A DNA stretch of 64,000 bases, taken from contig CAJNDS010000513.1 in assembly GCA_905221605.1 (NCBI GenBank), positions 99,682 through 163,681 on the forward strand, in the 5' to 3' direction. The notes below the pieces were generated by a model. It did not search any database. It was not told the origin of the DNA and worked only from the letters and a program-made list of their open reading frames with translations. The position numbers and the translations under genes were made by a program. Shown here one piece after another: positions 40,701-48,546 of the stretch. The stretch comes from Symbiodinium natans (taxonomy: Eukaryota; Sar; Dinophyceae; Suessiales; Symbiodiniaceae). The stretch's first letter is position 1; the number at the start of each line of letters is the position of its first letter.

Positions 40701-41847
40701 AGGAAGGGCACCTGGGAAAGCTCAGCCGAGCTTCCCAAATCCTAGAGGCTTAGACTTGTCAACCCCGGGGCTCCCTAAGCAGGTCCAGCCGGATCACCCA
40801 AACCCTAGGACTTTCGGTTTAGGTCCTCCCGACCCCGCTATCCCTAAGCAGGTCCAGCCGGATCACCCGAACCCTAGAACTTTCGGTTTAGCTCCTCCCA
40901 ACCCCGCTATCCCTAAGCAGGTCCAGCCGGATCACCCGAACCCTAGGACTTTCGGTTTAGGTCCTCCCGACCCCGCTATCCCTAAGCAGGTCCAGCCGGA
41001 TCACCCGAACCCTAGCAGCTTTGGTTTAGGTCCTTCACCCATTACGGTCCCTAAGGAGGCCCCGCCTGGCCACCCAAACCTTGAGACTTTTGGTTTAGGG
41101 CCTCCCGACGACCCTTTGCTTGAGCTTCGAGCCCGGTCAAGTGCTTCTGCAGATGAACCAGGTGACCGTGTGGTTCCGACGCCGCCTCGGGAAGAAGATG
41201 AGCTCGAGAGCATTACGTCGGATGATTCACTTGAGTCAGACTCGCTTGAACATTCTGGACCTGATGCCGCACCTTACCAGGATCTTACACCGCCTTCAAA
41301 CAGCGAGGATTGGCTGGATGCGACGCTGAGGGATGTCCTGTCCTTGAATGGACCCCTGCTGATGGCATATCTGGGCCCAAACTCGCCAGAGGTCTGGGCA
41401 TGGCATGTTGCTTCGGATGCATTCTTGTGGGGGGTACATGATATTCGTGAAGATTATCTTGAACGTTTTGGAGACCCTCAAGAAATCACACAGGGGCTTC
41501 AGCCGTCCGAGGTTCAAGGCCTTTACATGTTGGGAAGTGGGCCCAGTCAATCACAGGCCACCTTAGGTGTAGCATGGAATGCAGCAGCTGCTGCGGCTTC
41601 CTCTTCCTCTTGGCCAACCTTGAATATTTCGCCTGTCCATAACCCAATTCTTGGGTATTACCTGGACGACAACATGCCAGGACAGCCTTCGGAACCATCT
41701 GAACATGATATCGCTATTGCGCAGGCAGCCTTTTTTCTGTACCAGAACAATCTTCAGTTTGATTGGGAACAACTAAGTGAAGAACAACAAGACGTATACC
41801 ATTCCTTAGTTGGGCAGTGGATCGCCAATATCCATGAGGTCGACTGA
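34789..41847 (+). CDS. pol: Pol polyprotein with methyltransferase-like, integrase, dioxygenase-like, RT and RNase H domains
   Basis: 2352 residues from codon TTG; probably made as a gag-pol fusion. 1-200: cytosine-5 methyltransferase-like, GIVGGPPCSTLSR with candidate nucleophile C36, LLEHPADP at 108-115, KPTTLAT at 169-175. 291-620: integrase, H295/H300/C307/C310 finger, catalytic D334, D478, E514 (D35E spacing), with an acidic insert at about 370-430. 770-880: 2OG/Fe(II) dioxygenase-like, H787-x-D789, H856, R868. 1225-1460: RT, VDVKTAFL (D1342), ALYGLHQSPRDW, YVDD (1452-1455). 1555-1765: RNase H, D1632, E1673, D1706, D1755. 1822-1843: hydrophobic membrane helix. About 1996-2110: five 23-aa Pro-rich repeats. 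2110-2352: acidic, unrecognised. Copia domain order. Confidence 0.92.
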   Translation: MDKEKGCDLSHPAVFKCLLGAAIENSFDGIVGGPPCSTLSRLRGDGSDGGPKVWRDREGPGRFGIASLGSEQKERVLEDTVLILRFLVLTEIMQATKQLRGEKPGYVLLEHPADPASYVQVSKSHRNKDLESPSYPSIWVWPEVRAWALRIALHFVRCDQGALGGESVKPTTLATSSSWLWEHLHGVVVPITQLWTVFRGEHLSDRIRVSKSHAQWAPGLVRAIKRSLAEWKKTANPAQEDVERLQAIRTLIGADIEPSVIGLTGVNPGDKPEDEPPEPRVERISPGDRKEWIAHCQRGHLPWRRDCAACVQASAYQRPHRRQRHPHILNLQADLAGPFLVGEDCQIKKPRHLMVCTYAFPLFELSKDKSDDSLECNPDGYEIPDVFESEPEGDEDVVFEDKPGDNLQPSKHEEEFISKDRDKWEDIIRSCKQEYQTVTLTFVEILPDKKATTVVGGLSRVYSKLRARGFPILGLFSDCGGEFVNKTVRVWCEARNLLRATTQPESPASNGRCERALGLLKRGIRGLLRAHELPATFWPHCARYIGEALLRAGLSRLGKAPLPMKPFYAKAMIRARTWADTKWSTRALEGRIVSPAPELERGWILRAENKGQTFYYASTLVYTNLRQPEEAPVLEGEPAEDQYAEQVRPSDTLPVPRRIRSKQSDERGTSVEASGSSGHKPTRRLHTKSSVRSLGAPFDRPSLVQQLLQHPALQDLNDRSRRNKDPDEVSRYAVLGAYGIRGLYGITNATLRNPEFTDLACQLLQHDHPGSVFTSVAVSKNVAADMHKDLHNDPDTFNLVSPLNAPKGQGGVWVELRVGDPVLSPCIQKKQISGRERWGCVVSTETPFRFHPDRWHCTESWDQEAHERILLVGFTVRPWTRLSVEQRCSLEDLGFPLPDKQPTVQSLEEPLAVRCITEGKLEDPRNASGGGGSIEHNERKRATEVGPDCFCFERECKVCTRKFVHVPDPDPQQPNLLQHLPDPDPQQPNPLQYLPESSMQPVEPSRPGHSLSTCVPSNFEAVCPVRPKIRALRGVNKVDRPIAPEAPEEVTLAQAVVCEQGCNEKEGDEEPAFRPAMFQEDVTDEGRELPVVRRLEACDDGGGKRWFDNLPKDTPDVWDAGEQEDEQGVEELIRELDSARVSLLSVVREEENSMKHEIAYGEGEGTIGALQESYRRLCELEGQLVELQGEQSGCLLPRLAVVATEEGGPDISPEVMHTHAIPLEEVLRDLESWKPPMKDELCSLLDTHNAIYPITYEEVKKLEKSGVEVLWVPSKIVATIKAGTGRKKIRLVACGNFLNREKTRKSPTLSRTDVFTSSLDSLSLRLQLAMTSCRKWMLISVDVKTAFLTAPIGGGRQSRTIVVKAARILVEAGLIPPGQLFRVDRALYGLHQSPRDWSTDRDKKLSQLNWHVGREFRKLVQSDCDCSIWFVRRVVQGTVVTNEPPLGMLGVYVDDLLLSSEEAEANALLEAICSLWTCSPEQRSTKGRVTFCGLEIDQNPETFALEIHQASYISELESRHGSSRSVSLPMFKEEDEEEEGASLEKIREAQGLAGELTWISCRSRPDISFSVSKIARMLSRRPEAAIRAARQVIGYLLHTRAYCLHYGGPTDPELEGHLLRQRESSVVETFTDASFGVESGRSQSGVIVTSGGCVVGWLSLTQPFTTLSTCESELIAACEGLTLTQALLPLWSESLGSKPAWYAYTDSVACAAVLIYPSGNWRTKHLRLRSKVYQELVEAEELVIAHVPGRFQLADALTKALTRVRMLELLKFAGWTNLEPQADRNVAGVKASAPLLKMLIASNLVGQAKAQPDQRASESLQAFGWAMFTLVVVVFGLIGLFLQGQRHKAHIQVLKDMSDRALRELERVDRVGEHENGGAVFADEHSSESATLAIPPPSLSQAAPPKAKGVATVCREIPSKSPTVAAPPPSLVPTAPPKAKHTKPNLNTVPAFDSGPCNAMPAVRPDVLLSAGRAPGKAQPSFPNPRGLDLSTPGLPKQVQPDHPNPRTFGLGPPDPAIPKQVQPDHPNPRTFGLAPPNPAIPKQVQPDHPNPRTFGLGPPDPAIPKQVQPDHPNPSSFGLGPSPITVPKEAPPGHPNLETFGLGPPDDPLLELRARSSASADEPGDRVVPTPPREEDELESITSDDSLESDSLEHSGPDAAPYQDLTPPSNSEDWLDATLRDVLSLNGPLLMAYLGPNSPEVWAWHVASDAFLWGVHDIREDYLERFGDPQEITQGLQPSEVQGLYMLGSGPSQSQATLGVAWNAAAAAASSSSWPTLNISPVHNPILGYYLDDNMPGQPSEPSEHDIAIAQAAFFLYQNNLQFDWEQLSEEQQDVYHSLVGQWIANIHEVD
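40773..41117 (+). repeat. Five in-frame 69-bp coding repeats in pol C-terminal region
   Basis: Units start at 40773, 40842, 40911, 40980 and 41049, exactly 69 bp apart. The core encodes PKQVQPDHPNPRTFGLGPPD. Each contains AACCCTAG and GGTTTAGG words that resemble telomere heptamers on both strands. The last unit is the most diverged. Confidence 0.95.
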
Positions 41848-42356
41848 TGTGACCAAGAATGATGCGGAGAGGCCCCGTTCTTGCAGTCCGGACAGCAGTT
41901 TGCGAGACAAGCCTGTAAACCCGCGCAGACAGCCCATACGGGTGTTTAATAGGTACTAAGTTGTGTGAATAATTAGTGTCAACAGGTCAAGTATGGTTGG
42001 TTTATAAGCTTTTGGAGGAGTGGATCCTCACTCAGGCATCAAAACCACCGAGGTTTTCCCTTTATCTTGACTCAACCGTTGCGAAACATGCAACTAATCC
42101 TCATAGGGTTTAAACTAGTGTTTAATAATTCCTTGATAGCCACTGCCAGGGGATAATGTCAGCTTGTACCTGGGTCGCCCCCGGGCTCGTCAGCACGGCA
42201 AGTCTGACATGCACTTTTATTTCATATCCAGGTCGCCCCTGGTATCGTCCTTTTGCCTCATACAGCACCGCATCAATTTGGCTGTCCAAGTTCCACACTT
42301 GGATTTTTGGCCTTCACAGTCATGAAATCCAGGTTCAGCTCACGCTGAAGGGGGAG
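41848..42356 (+). other. Retrotransposon 3' untranslated region with polypurine tract
   Basis: 509 nt between the pol stop and the 3' LTR; only short ORFs. It ends in GAAGGGGGAG (42347-42356), a polypurine tract abutting the LTR, the expected plus-strand primer. A CAGGTCGCCCCTGG-like motif occurs twice (about 42170 and 42229). Confidence 0.8.
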
Positions 42357-42682
42357 TGACGATTCCCATGACCATTCCCATGTCCAGGTCCCCTCATTCA
42401 ACCACACATCCGCGGCCCCCTTTCCAGGTCAAGGAGCACAGGCACCTCTGTGGGTTTAGTGGTTGGTTGTGGGTGGGGATCCTTTAAAATTCCTCTGAAA
42501 GTCTATATACACTTTAGACCATAAGCCTTAGTGGCTTTGATCAAGAGTAGTATCTGTCCAGACATCTTTTTGGTTTCTTTCTTCTGGGATCTTTTACTGT
42601 TTCGTCCTGCGGTGCCCAAAAGTGCGTCCTCTTTCGCCTTCCTAGCGAATCTAACCTAGGGGCTGTGATTAACCTTTCCAAA
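42357..42682 (+). repeat. 3' LTR (326 bp)
   Basis: Same as the 5' LTR except for an extra TATA (GTCTATATACACTTTAG). The termini TG...AA, rather than TG...CA, are supported by the 5-bp flanking duplication CAGGG. Confidence 0.95.
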
Positions 42683-42687
42683 CAGGG

Positions 42688-43655
42688 TTCAGGGTTCAGG
42701 GTTCAGGGTTTAGGGTTTATAGTTTAGGGTTTAGGGTAAACTTCTGAAGCAAAAGCCGCTCCCCAACTCGCCCCGAATGTCTTGCAGCCTGATTGGCCCA
42801 AGTCTTAGCACGCCTCCTTCGTAACTACTATCCGCTACCGAAGACCTTCGAGCCATGGCATCCCCCCAGACTCAGCAGTTCGAAATCCTCGTGGCATGCA
42901 CGTGCAACTGCTTCTCGTCCGTCGGGACGCCTGGTTCAGACTTGGGACTCGTTAGAGCTTCTTGGTTCCTGCGACCTACAGTATAGTAGGGATGATCGTA
43001 GTAGAGGGTGGATGGTAAAATTTGGACGGTTCATTTGCAGGGGGGAAGGGCGGGGGGAGCGACGCTTCAGGCGGCGAGTGTGTTGCGTCTGTGGATGAAG
43101 CTTTGTTCTGTTCATTCGCAGTCGCAGTTTTCTTTATATCCTAAAACCCTAAATCCTGGCGAGGCGGGGCGGAAACAAAAGCAAGCTGAAACACTAAACC
43201 CTACAAAATAAGTCCCACAAGCGGGGAGAAGGCTGCTACGGAGAGTGCTTGCGGAAGCCCTATACACCCTGCAGCCCGAAACCCTATTTAAACCACACTA
43301 ACCCTGAGCCACTCTAACCCTGAACCACTCTAACCCTAAACCATTCCTAAAAAAGCCCTAAACCCTAAACCACGCTAACCCTACACCCGAGACCCTAACC
43401 CGCAGATCCCTGGAACCTCTCAAGCCCGAAAACTTTCCTACGTGGGCTAGTACACCCTATCTTACTGGCTCAACACCCAACTTTTCCACTTTTTTTGGGC
43501 TTCTTATAAGGTAGCTTATTCTGAAAGTTTCAACTTTTATCTCCTTGGGTTTTGGGCCAGGAAGCTATATAACCCCTTAAAACGGCCCTTTATAGGGTTG
43601 GTTAGGAGGTTATGAGGCCTAATAGCCCATGCTGGTGTGCCCCATCAAGGATGCT
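42688..43655. other. Spacer or intron with degenerate heptamers, no firm gene
   Basis: Holds TTCAGGG/TTTAGGG remnants, a 101-codon plus-strand frame beginning at TTG 42793 that I could not recognise, and a minus-strand possibility (AARHSGRVGERLLLQ, about 42745-42795, donor GTTTAC). Confidence 0.4.
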
Positions 43656-43706
43656 GCTCTTCAACAAGTTGGCGATCCAGGCTCTGCCTGAACTTTGGAG
43701 TAACCC
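43656..43706 (+). CDS. Exon candidate: MLLFNKLAIQALPELW
   Basis: Acceptor ATCAAG|GATGCT. MLLFNKLAIQALPELW then WS. Its DNA is partly duplicated at 43814-43880, where a G homopolymer interrupts it. Confidence 0.4.
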
Positions 43707-43832
43707 CTTTAAACCCCTAAACTCTTAAGCCCGGAAACCCCAAACCCCTAAACCCTAAACCCCTAAACCCAAGCCCTAAACCCTAAGCCCCCCAAACCCT
43801 AAACCTTAAACACTTTTCAACAAGTTGGGAGA

Positions 43833-43854
43833 GGGGGGGGGGGGGGGGGGGGGG
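43833..43854. repeat. G22 homopolymer splitting a duplicated segment
   Basis: Left TTTTCAACAAGTTGGGAGA, right CGATCCAGGCCCTGCC. The undisrupted copy at 43667 reads CTTCAACAAGTTGGCGATCCAGG. The G run is inserted between them. Confidence 0.85.
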
Positions 43855-43862
43855 CGATCCAG

Positions 43863-43932
43863 GCCCTGCCCTTGGAGTGTAGCTTGGTCTGGCTGCAGCT
43901 CTTCTTCGCCGGCTTCTTCATGCTCCTGGGGC
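43863..43932 (+). CDS. Exon candidate with membrane segment: LQLFFAGFFMLLGLWG
   Basis: Acceptor ATCCAG|GCCCTG. It reads LPLECSLVWLQLFFAGFFML then LGLWG and runs into heptamers. Confidence 0.5.
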
Positions 43933-44107
43933 TTTGGGGGCTTAGGGTTTGGGGGGCTTTGGGTTTAGGGTTTAGGGGTTTAGGGCTTTAGGTTTGGGGT
44001 TTAGGGCTTGGGTTTAGGGTTTAGGGTTTAGGGCTTAGGGCTTAGGGCTTAGGGTTTAGGGTGTATAGGGTTTAGGGTTTCGGGGGGGAAAGGTGTGAGG
44101 GTAAGGT

Positions 44108-44200
44108 GCTTAAATGGAACCATTTCAATTTAAATGCAGTAAACAGGGCGCTTTCCTCATTCTGGCAACCTGATCTGCCGCTCTCTGCATAGCATGGTCG
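44108..44200 (+). CDS. Exon candidate: VLKWNHFNLNAVNRALSSFW
   Basis: Acceptor GGTAAG|GTGCTT. The frame reaches a TAG. A minus-strand frame is also open, so the strand is uncertain. Confidence 0.35.
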
Positions 44201-44245
44201 AGCAGGAACACTTTTTGTGATTTCACTGTTACTCATATCGGAAAT

Positions 44246-44261
44246 GACACGCACAAGCACA

Positions 44262-44304
<43 letters not shown>

Positions 44305-44946
44305 ACACACGCACACACGCACACACGCACACACGCACACACGCACACACGCACACACGCACACACGCACACACGCACACACACGCACACACGCACACAC
44401 GCACACACGCACACACGCACACACGCACACACGCACACACGCACACACGCACACACGCACACACGCACACACGCACACACGCACACACGCACACACGCAC
44501 ACACGCACACACGCACACACGCACACACGCACACACGCACACACGCACACACGCACACACGCGCACACGCGCACACGCGCACACGCCACACGCGCACACG
44601 CGCACACGCCACACGCCACGCCACACGCGCACACGCGCACACGCGCACACGCGCACCGCGCACACGCGCACGCGCACACGCGCACACGCGCACACGCGCA
44701 CAGCGCGCACACGCGCACACGCGCACACGCGCACACGCGCACACGCGCACACGCGCACACGCGCACACGCGCACACGCGCACACGCGCACACGCGCACAC
44801 GCGCACACGCGCACACGCGCACACGCGCACACGCGCACACGCGCACACGCGCACACGCGCACACGCGCACACACGCACACACGCACACACGCACACACGC
44901 ACACACGCACACACGCACACACGCACACACGCACACAGACACACAC
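44246..44946. repeat. 700-bp alternating purine-pyrimidine microsatellite, 8-bp units
   Basis: Blocks of (CACACACG)n, then (CACACGCG)n from about 44560 to 44868, then (CACACACG)n again. Strict purine/pyrimidine alternation is broken only at a few single-base deletions (about 44586-44705). Such DNA favours the left-handed Z form (established). The four ORFs of 237-290 codons across it are artefacts. Confidence 0.98.
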
Positions 44947-45155
44947 CCTGAGGTTTAGAGCTTCGGGTTCAGGCAAAGGGGCTTAGGTTGTTGTGAATGC
45001 TGAACCCTGAACCGTACACTAAACCCATTCAACCTGAATTCTGCTAAGCTCTGAGCATCAAAACCCTACCCCTAAGCCCTAAACCCTAAACCAACCCCAA
45101 ACACCCTGAACACTAAACCCTATGCACCCCAGCCCCCCCCAACCCACAAACCCAC
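44947..45155. other. Degenerate heptamer spacer
   Basis: Mostly CCCTAAA/CCCTGAA-like words. No gene, RNA or inverted-repeat element seen. Confidence 0.6.
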
Positions 45156-45204
45156 TGAATCGATGCAACCCTCGACGGGCCCGGGCCTTGATTTCACTTG
45201 CACC
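45156..45204 (-). CDS. Exon candidate: GASEIKARARRGLHRFS
   Basis: Acceptor CTTCAG|GGTGCA, donor TTCA|GTGGGT. Basic, helical. Confidence 0.4.
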
Positions 45205-45443
45205 CTGAAGGTCCAAACCCTTGGGGTTTGGGTTTGGGGTTTGGGGTTTAGGGTTTAGGGTTGAATTAGGGTTTAGGGAACCTTGAAACTAAAAACTGCT
45301 AAACCCCGAAATCTCGACGCTCAACAACACCCTTGAACGCTACAACGCCCCAAGACCTACCCTTGTAAACCTAGAGCCCTTAGAACTCCCCATAACCCTA
45401 TAAGCCCTGATAAGCCTGATAAGCCCCGAAGAGGCCCTGCCCT

Positions 45444-45603
45444 AGTATCTTAGGCTAGTTACATGGTCCCTTGATATGGGCCCTTAAGTGGAGACCCCTT
45501 ATATATCCCGTATATACCCTATACAACCCAGGCCCATACATCAGAACCCTTTGGAAAAGTTGAGCGATCATATTCAGGGACCATGAAACTACCCGAAGAT
45601 AGT
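45444..45603. mobile_element. Inverted-repeat element, ATGGTCCCTT family, about 35-bp termini
   Basis: Left TAGTTACATGGTCCCTTGA and right TCAGGGACCATGAAACTA are inverted, and the pairing extends outward through GTATCTTAGGC / CCCGAAGATAG. The core is shared with 17280-17398. Confidence 0.7.
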
Positions 45604-45672
45604 AACCCTAGTACTTCTAAACCCTAAGACCTAAACCCTCAACCCTAGTAATCCTGAACCCGAAGATCCCTC

Positions 45673-45720
45673 CTTCTCCAGGGCCATGCGGTTCAGCGCG
45701 TCGAACTTGGCCTTAAACTC
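45673..45720 (-). CDS. Exon: EFKAKFDALNRMALEK
   Basis: Acceptor AAGCAG|GAGTTT, GA donor GAAG|GAGGGA. Strongly helical, charged. Confidence 0.5.
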
Positions 45721-45960
45721 CTGCTTCCCTACCCCTTTAAACCCTGAACCCTAAACCCTAAACCCTAAACCTAAACCCCTAGACCCCTAAACCCCCAAAC
45801 CCATCGGTTTGGGGGTTTAGGATGTTAGGGTCGCGGACATGGGTGAAGTTGTGCCATTTAGGCCTTTGTAGGGTTTGCAAGGTTTAGAGGCTTCGTAGGG
45901 TTTAGGGCTTAGAGTTTATAGGGTCTAGGGCTTCAAGGGGTCGTAGGCTTGGAGGGCTTC

Positions 45961-46019
45961 CGGGGAAAGTGCTGGCTCTGTCCTCCCACTTCTCATCCAA
46001 GCTGCTGGTCATTCGGCAC
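45961..46019 (-). CDS. Exon: RMTSSLDEKWEDRASTFP
   Basis: Acceptor TGCCAG|GTGCCG, GA donor CCCCG|GAAGCC. Confidence 0.4.
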
Positions 46020-46929
46020 CTGGCAACGAGAAAAAGCCAAAGTCTAGCGCTCAGGGTTCAGGGCTTAAATCCTGAACCCCTCAACCCTGACCTAAACCCT
46101 AAACCGCAAACCTTATACATTATCTTATTTTTAAAAAGATATTGTTTTTTTTTTTATATAATAAATAATATCCAAACCCGAAACAGGGTATAGGCTTCGG
46201 GATTTAGGGTCTTCGGGGGTCTGGAGTTTAGGGTGTATGGCTCATGGCTCCAGGGCCGCAGCACACCTAGAGACATCCGGAAACTGTCTGTGAAGTCGGT
46301 GTAGGGTTTGGGGTTTGGGGCTTGGGGTTTAGGGTTTAGGGTTTAGGGCTTATGACCCCCCCCCCCCCTTCCCAACACCCAGAATCTGTTCTTCTTCCCG
46401 GGCTTTTGGGGCTGGGCTGAACATCAAGGGGTGACAAACTAGTGTTCGGGGGATGCCTGGGTTTAGGGTTTAGGGTTTAGGGTTTAGGGTTTAGGGTTTA
46501 GGGTTTAGGGTGTAGGGTTTAGGGTTTAGGGTTTAGGGTGAGCCTAGGAACAGAAAGGGCGCCCTTTTTAAGGGGATTCTCAGGGAACCTAAGCCCTCAG
46601 AAAAAGAGAGCAAGGGCCTACTCTGCCAACGTTAGGGGCCTTGAGTTTTTTTGGCACTTTGGGTTTAGGGCTTATACTGACTTGCGATATTGATTCTAAA
46701 GCGATACCTACTCTTATAATATCTCTGATATTGCCCAACTTTGTCATTCCCTTTCTTTGTTGCTGCGTTATAGGGTTATAGGGTTGTAGGGTTTAGGGTT
46801 TGGGATGTAGAGTTTCAGGAGGCTACACCCAGGCTACACCCAGGCTACACCCTAAACCCTAACACCGCCAAAGACCCGACCCCTGGAACCCTAAACCCTA
46901 TAACCCTCACCCTGAAGCCAACAACCCAC
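46020..46929. other. Intron region with heptamers and an AGGGAACCTAA element
   Basis: 46440-46545 TTTAGGG array. 46550-46640 carries CTCAGGGAACCTAAGCCCTC and GCAAGGGCCTACTC, also present at 56390-56440 and, inverted, at about 27344-27385, so it is a dispersed short element. 46130-46170 is AT-rich. No firm exon. Confidence 0.5.
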
Positions 46930-46982
46930 GGGCGCGTGGAATCGGCCGTCGCCGTCGCCGTCTCCAGTCGTGCCGCGGCCTC
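46930..46982 (-). CDS. Exon: EAAARLETATATADSTRP
   Basis: Acceptor TAACAG|GAGGCC, donor GCCC|GTGGGT. Confidence 0.4.
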
Positions 46983-47092
46983 CTGTTATTTGCTTCTCCA
47001 ATAACCAAGAGGAGAAAAGGTTAAACCTTCTTCTTCCTAATTGCTAAAGAAGGAAACCCAAAAAGTTTAAAGTTCAACTATTGGCTGAGCAA

Positions 47093-47246
47093 GTGTTATT
47101 TGCTTAAGAACCGCCCCCACCCCCCCTCCCCCCAGCCAAAAAAAAACAACGGCACAAGACAAAGAGGAATCATTGTCCCTATCTTGCGCTTATGAGGAGA
47201 AACACTTTGTTATTGTTTTCTGGGTGGGTTCTTAAGCAAATCGTAG
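47093..47246. mobile_element. Inverted-repeat element, ATTTGCTTAAGAACC family
   Basis: ATTTGCTTAAGAACC at the left and GGTTCTTAAGCAAAT at the right are perfect 15-bp inverted repeats; the right end is followed by CGTAG. The internal words (AATCCCTAT-like, CTTTGTTATTG) match the other copies. Confidence 0.7.
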
Positions 47247-47405
47247 CCTTGTGACTTTTAGCTGGACCTGGGGCTCTGTTTACCTACAGTTTCGTAGTGT
47301 TTAGGGTTTAGGGTTTAGGGGTTTAGGGTTTAGGGTTTAGGCAAAACCCATAAAACAATTGTAGGTGAAGAGAGTCCCAGGTAGGGCTTCTGGCTTCGGG
47401 CTTAC

Positions 47406-47442
47406 CTTCGTGGAGCAGAGCGGGCTTTGCTTTGGGGGGTTG
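47406..47442 (-). CDS. Exon: QPPKAKPALLHE
   Basis: Acceptor TCCCAG|CAACCC, strong donor GAAG|GTAAGC. Confidence 0.4.
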
Positions 47443-47464
47443 CTGGGAGGTTCATGGTACTTAA

Positions 47465-47581
47465 TTAGTATGATTATTACTATTCTGACCATTATGACTA
47501 TGATGACTATTATGACCATTATGACTATTATGACGATTATGACTATTATGCCTATTATTAGTATTATTACTATTATACTTA
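47465..47581. repeat. Imperfect (TATGAC/TAT)n trinucleotide-type repeat
   Basis: ATT/GAC triplets (TATGACTATTATGACCATTA). The Met-Thr-Ile-rich ORF across it is a repeat artefact. Confidence 0.9.
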
Positions 47582-47866
47582 TGACCCACTTATAAGCCCC
47601 TTAAGTGTCCTAGTATGGTTGTAAGTACAGTTATATGTACAGTTCATTTGGCTAACAAGTACCACGAACCTCCAAGTGGGAGGGTAGAGGGTTCTGGTTT
47701 GAGAAGTGCTCATTGCAGAACGCTTCACGTGGCATTCCGTGGATTTAGGATTCTCACCGCTTAGAAGTGGTGCAAGCTAGTTATCATAAGTGGTGGACGA
47801 GACTTGGCCAAAGTTGCCCGGAATCCTAAACCCTAAACCCTAGACCCTAAATCCTAAATCCTCAAC

Positions 47867-47993
47867 TGAAGGAGGATTTCTTTGGCAGGGCGCGCATCGA
47901 GGTGCGCCTCAAGAAAGATGCTAGGGACTGCATTGTTACTTTGTCCTGCTCGGTTGAGGGCGTCAAGCTTCATAGCATCCGGCCTCCAAGTAC
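47867..47993 (-). CDS. Exon candidate: AMKLDALNRAGQSNNAVPS
   Basis: Acceptor TTGGAG|GCCGGA, donor TTCA|GTTGAG. AMKLDALNRAGQSNNAVPSI then FLEAHLDARPAKEIL. The plus strand is also fully open (ARIEVRLKKDARDCIVTLSC). The minus strand is chosen from neighbours. Confidence 0.45.
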
Positions 47994-48332
47994 CCCCCAA
48001 AAGCCCTAGCCCTGAAACCTTAAAACCTAACCCTAAAGAAAAAAAAACGCAGAAAAACTGAGAATTTCCTGTAATGATGTGATTGGAGCTGTGGCTTGAG
48101 GTTGAAGGGTTCAGGGTTTAGGGCTGAGGGTTGGGTTTTTTCGGGTTTACCCACCAAAACCCAAAACCCTAAACCCTGAATCCTAAAGCCAAAGCCCCCA
48201 AAACCCTAAACCCCACCCATGCCCTAAACCCCAAAACAACCCCAGCCATTGAGCCCCCGAACCCTAAACCGTAAACCCGAAACCCCTAAACCCCTAAACT
48301 TTAGGGTTTAGGTTTAGGGTTTAGGGTTTGCC

Positions 48333-48447
48333 TAAACCCCTAAACCCCTAAACCCCTAAACCCCTAAACCCCTAAACCCCTAAACCCCTAAACCCCTAAA
48401 CCCCTAAACCCCTAAACCCCTAAACCCTAAACCCCTAAACCCCTAAA
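48333..48447 (-). repeat. 8-mer telomere variant (CCCCTAAA)n
   Basis: About 14 units of CCCCTAAA, flanked on both sides by inverted TTTAGGG blocks (48299-48330 and 48449-48492). A similar 8-mer array is at 2287-2410. Confidence 0.9.
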
Positions 48448-48546
48448 CTTAGGGTTTAGGGTTTAGGGTTAGGGTTTAGGGTTTAGGGTTTACCTAAACC
48501 CCTAAACCCCTAAACCCTTAACCCCTTAATCCCAAGTTGAGGCCAC

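Larger units (their letters stand above)
30640..42687 (+). mobile_element. Complete Ty1/copia-type LTR retrotransposon
   Basis: LTRs at 30645-30966 and 42357-42682 are flanked by a 5-bp duplication CAGGG (30640-30644 and 42683-42687). The internal order is PBS, gag-protease ORF, pol ORF with integrase before RT/RNase H (copia order), then a polypurine tract. The LTRs differ only by one 4-bp indel and both ORFs are open, so the insertion is young. It sits in a TTYAGGG stretch just after a host stop codon. Extra domains in pol (methyltransferase-like, dioxygenase-like, C-terminal membrane segment) are unusual. Confidence 0.93.

Noticed and set aside
35563-41772. Numerous short ORFs antisense or out of frame within pol
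   Set aside because: Shadow frames of an intact 2352-residue ORF with recognised catalytic motifs.
44072-44976. Overlapping ORFs of 237-290 codons (Cys/Val/Arg or His/Thr-rich)
   Set aside because: Pure translation of the CA/CG microsatellite; no start context and mirrored on both strands.
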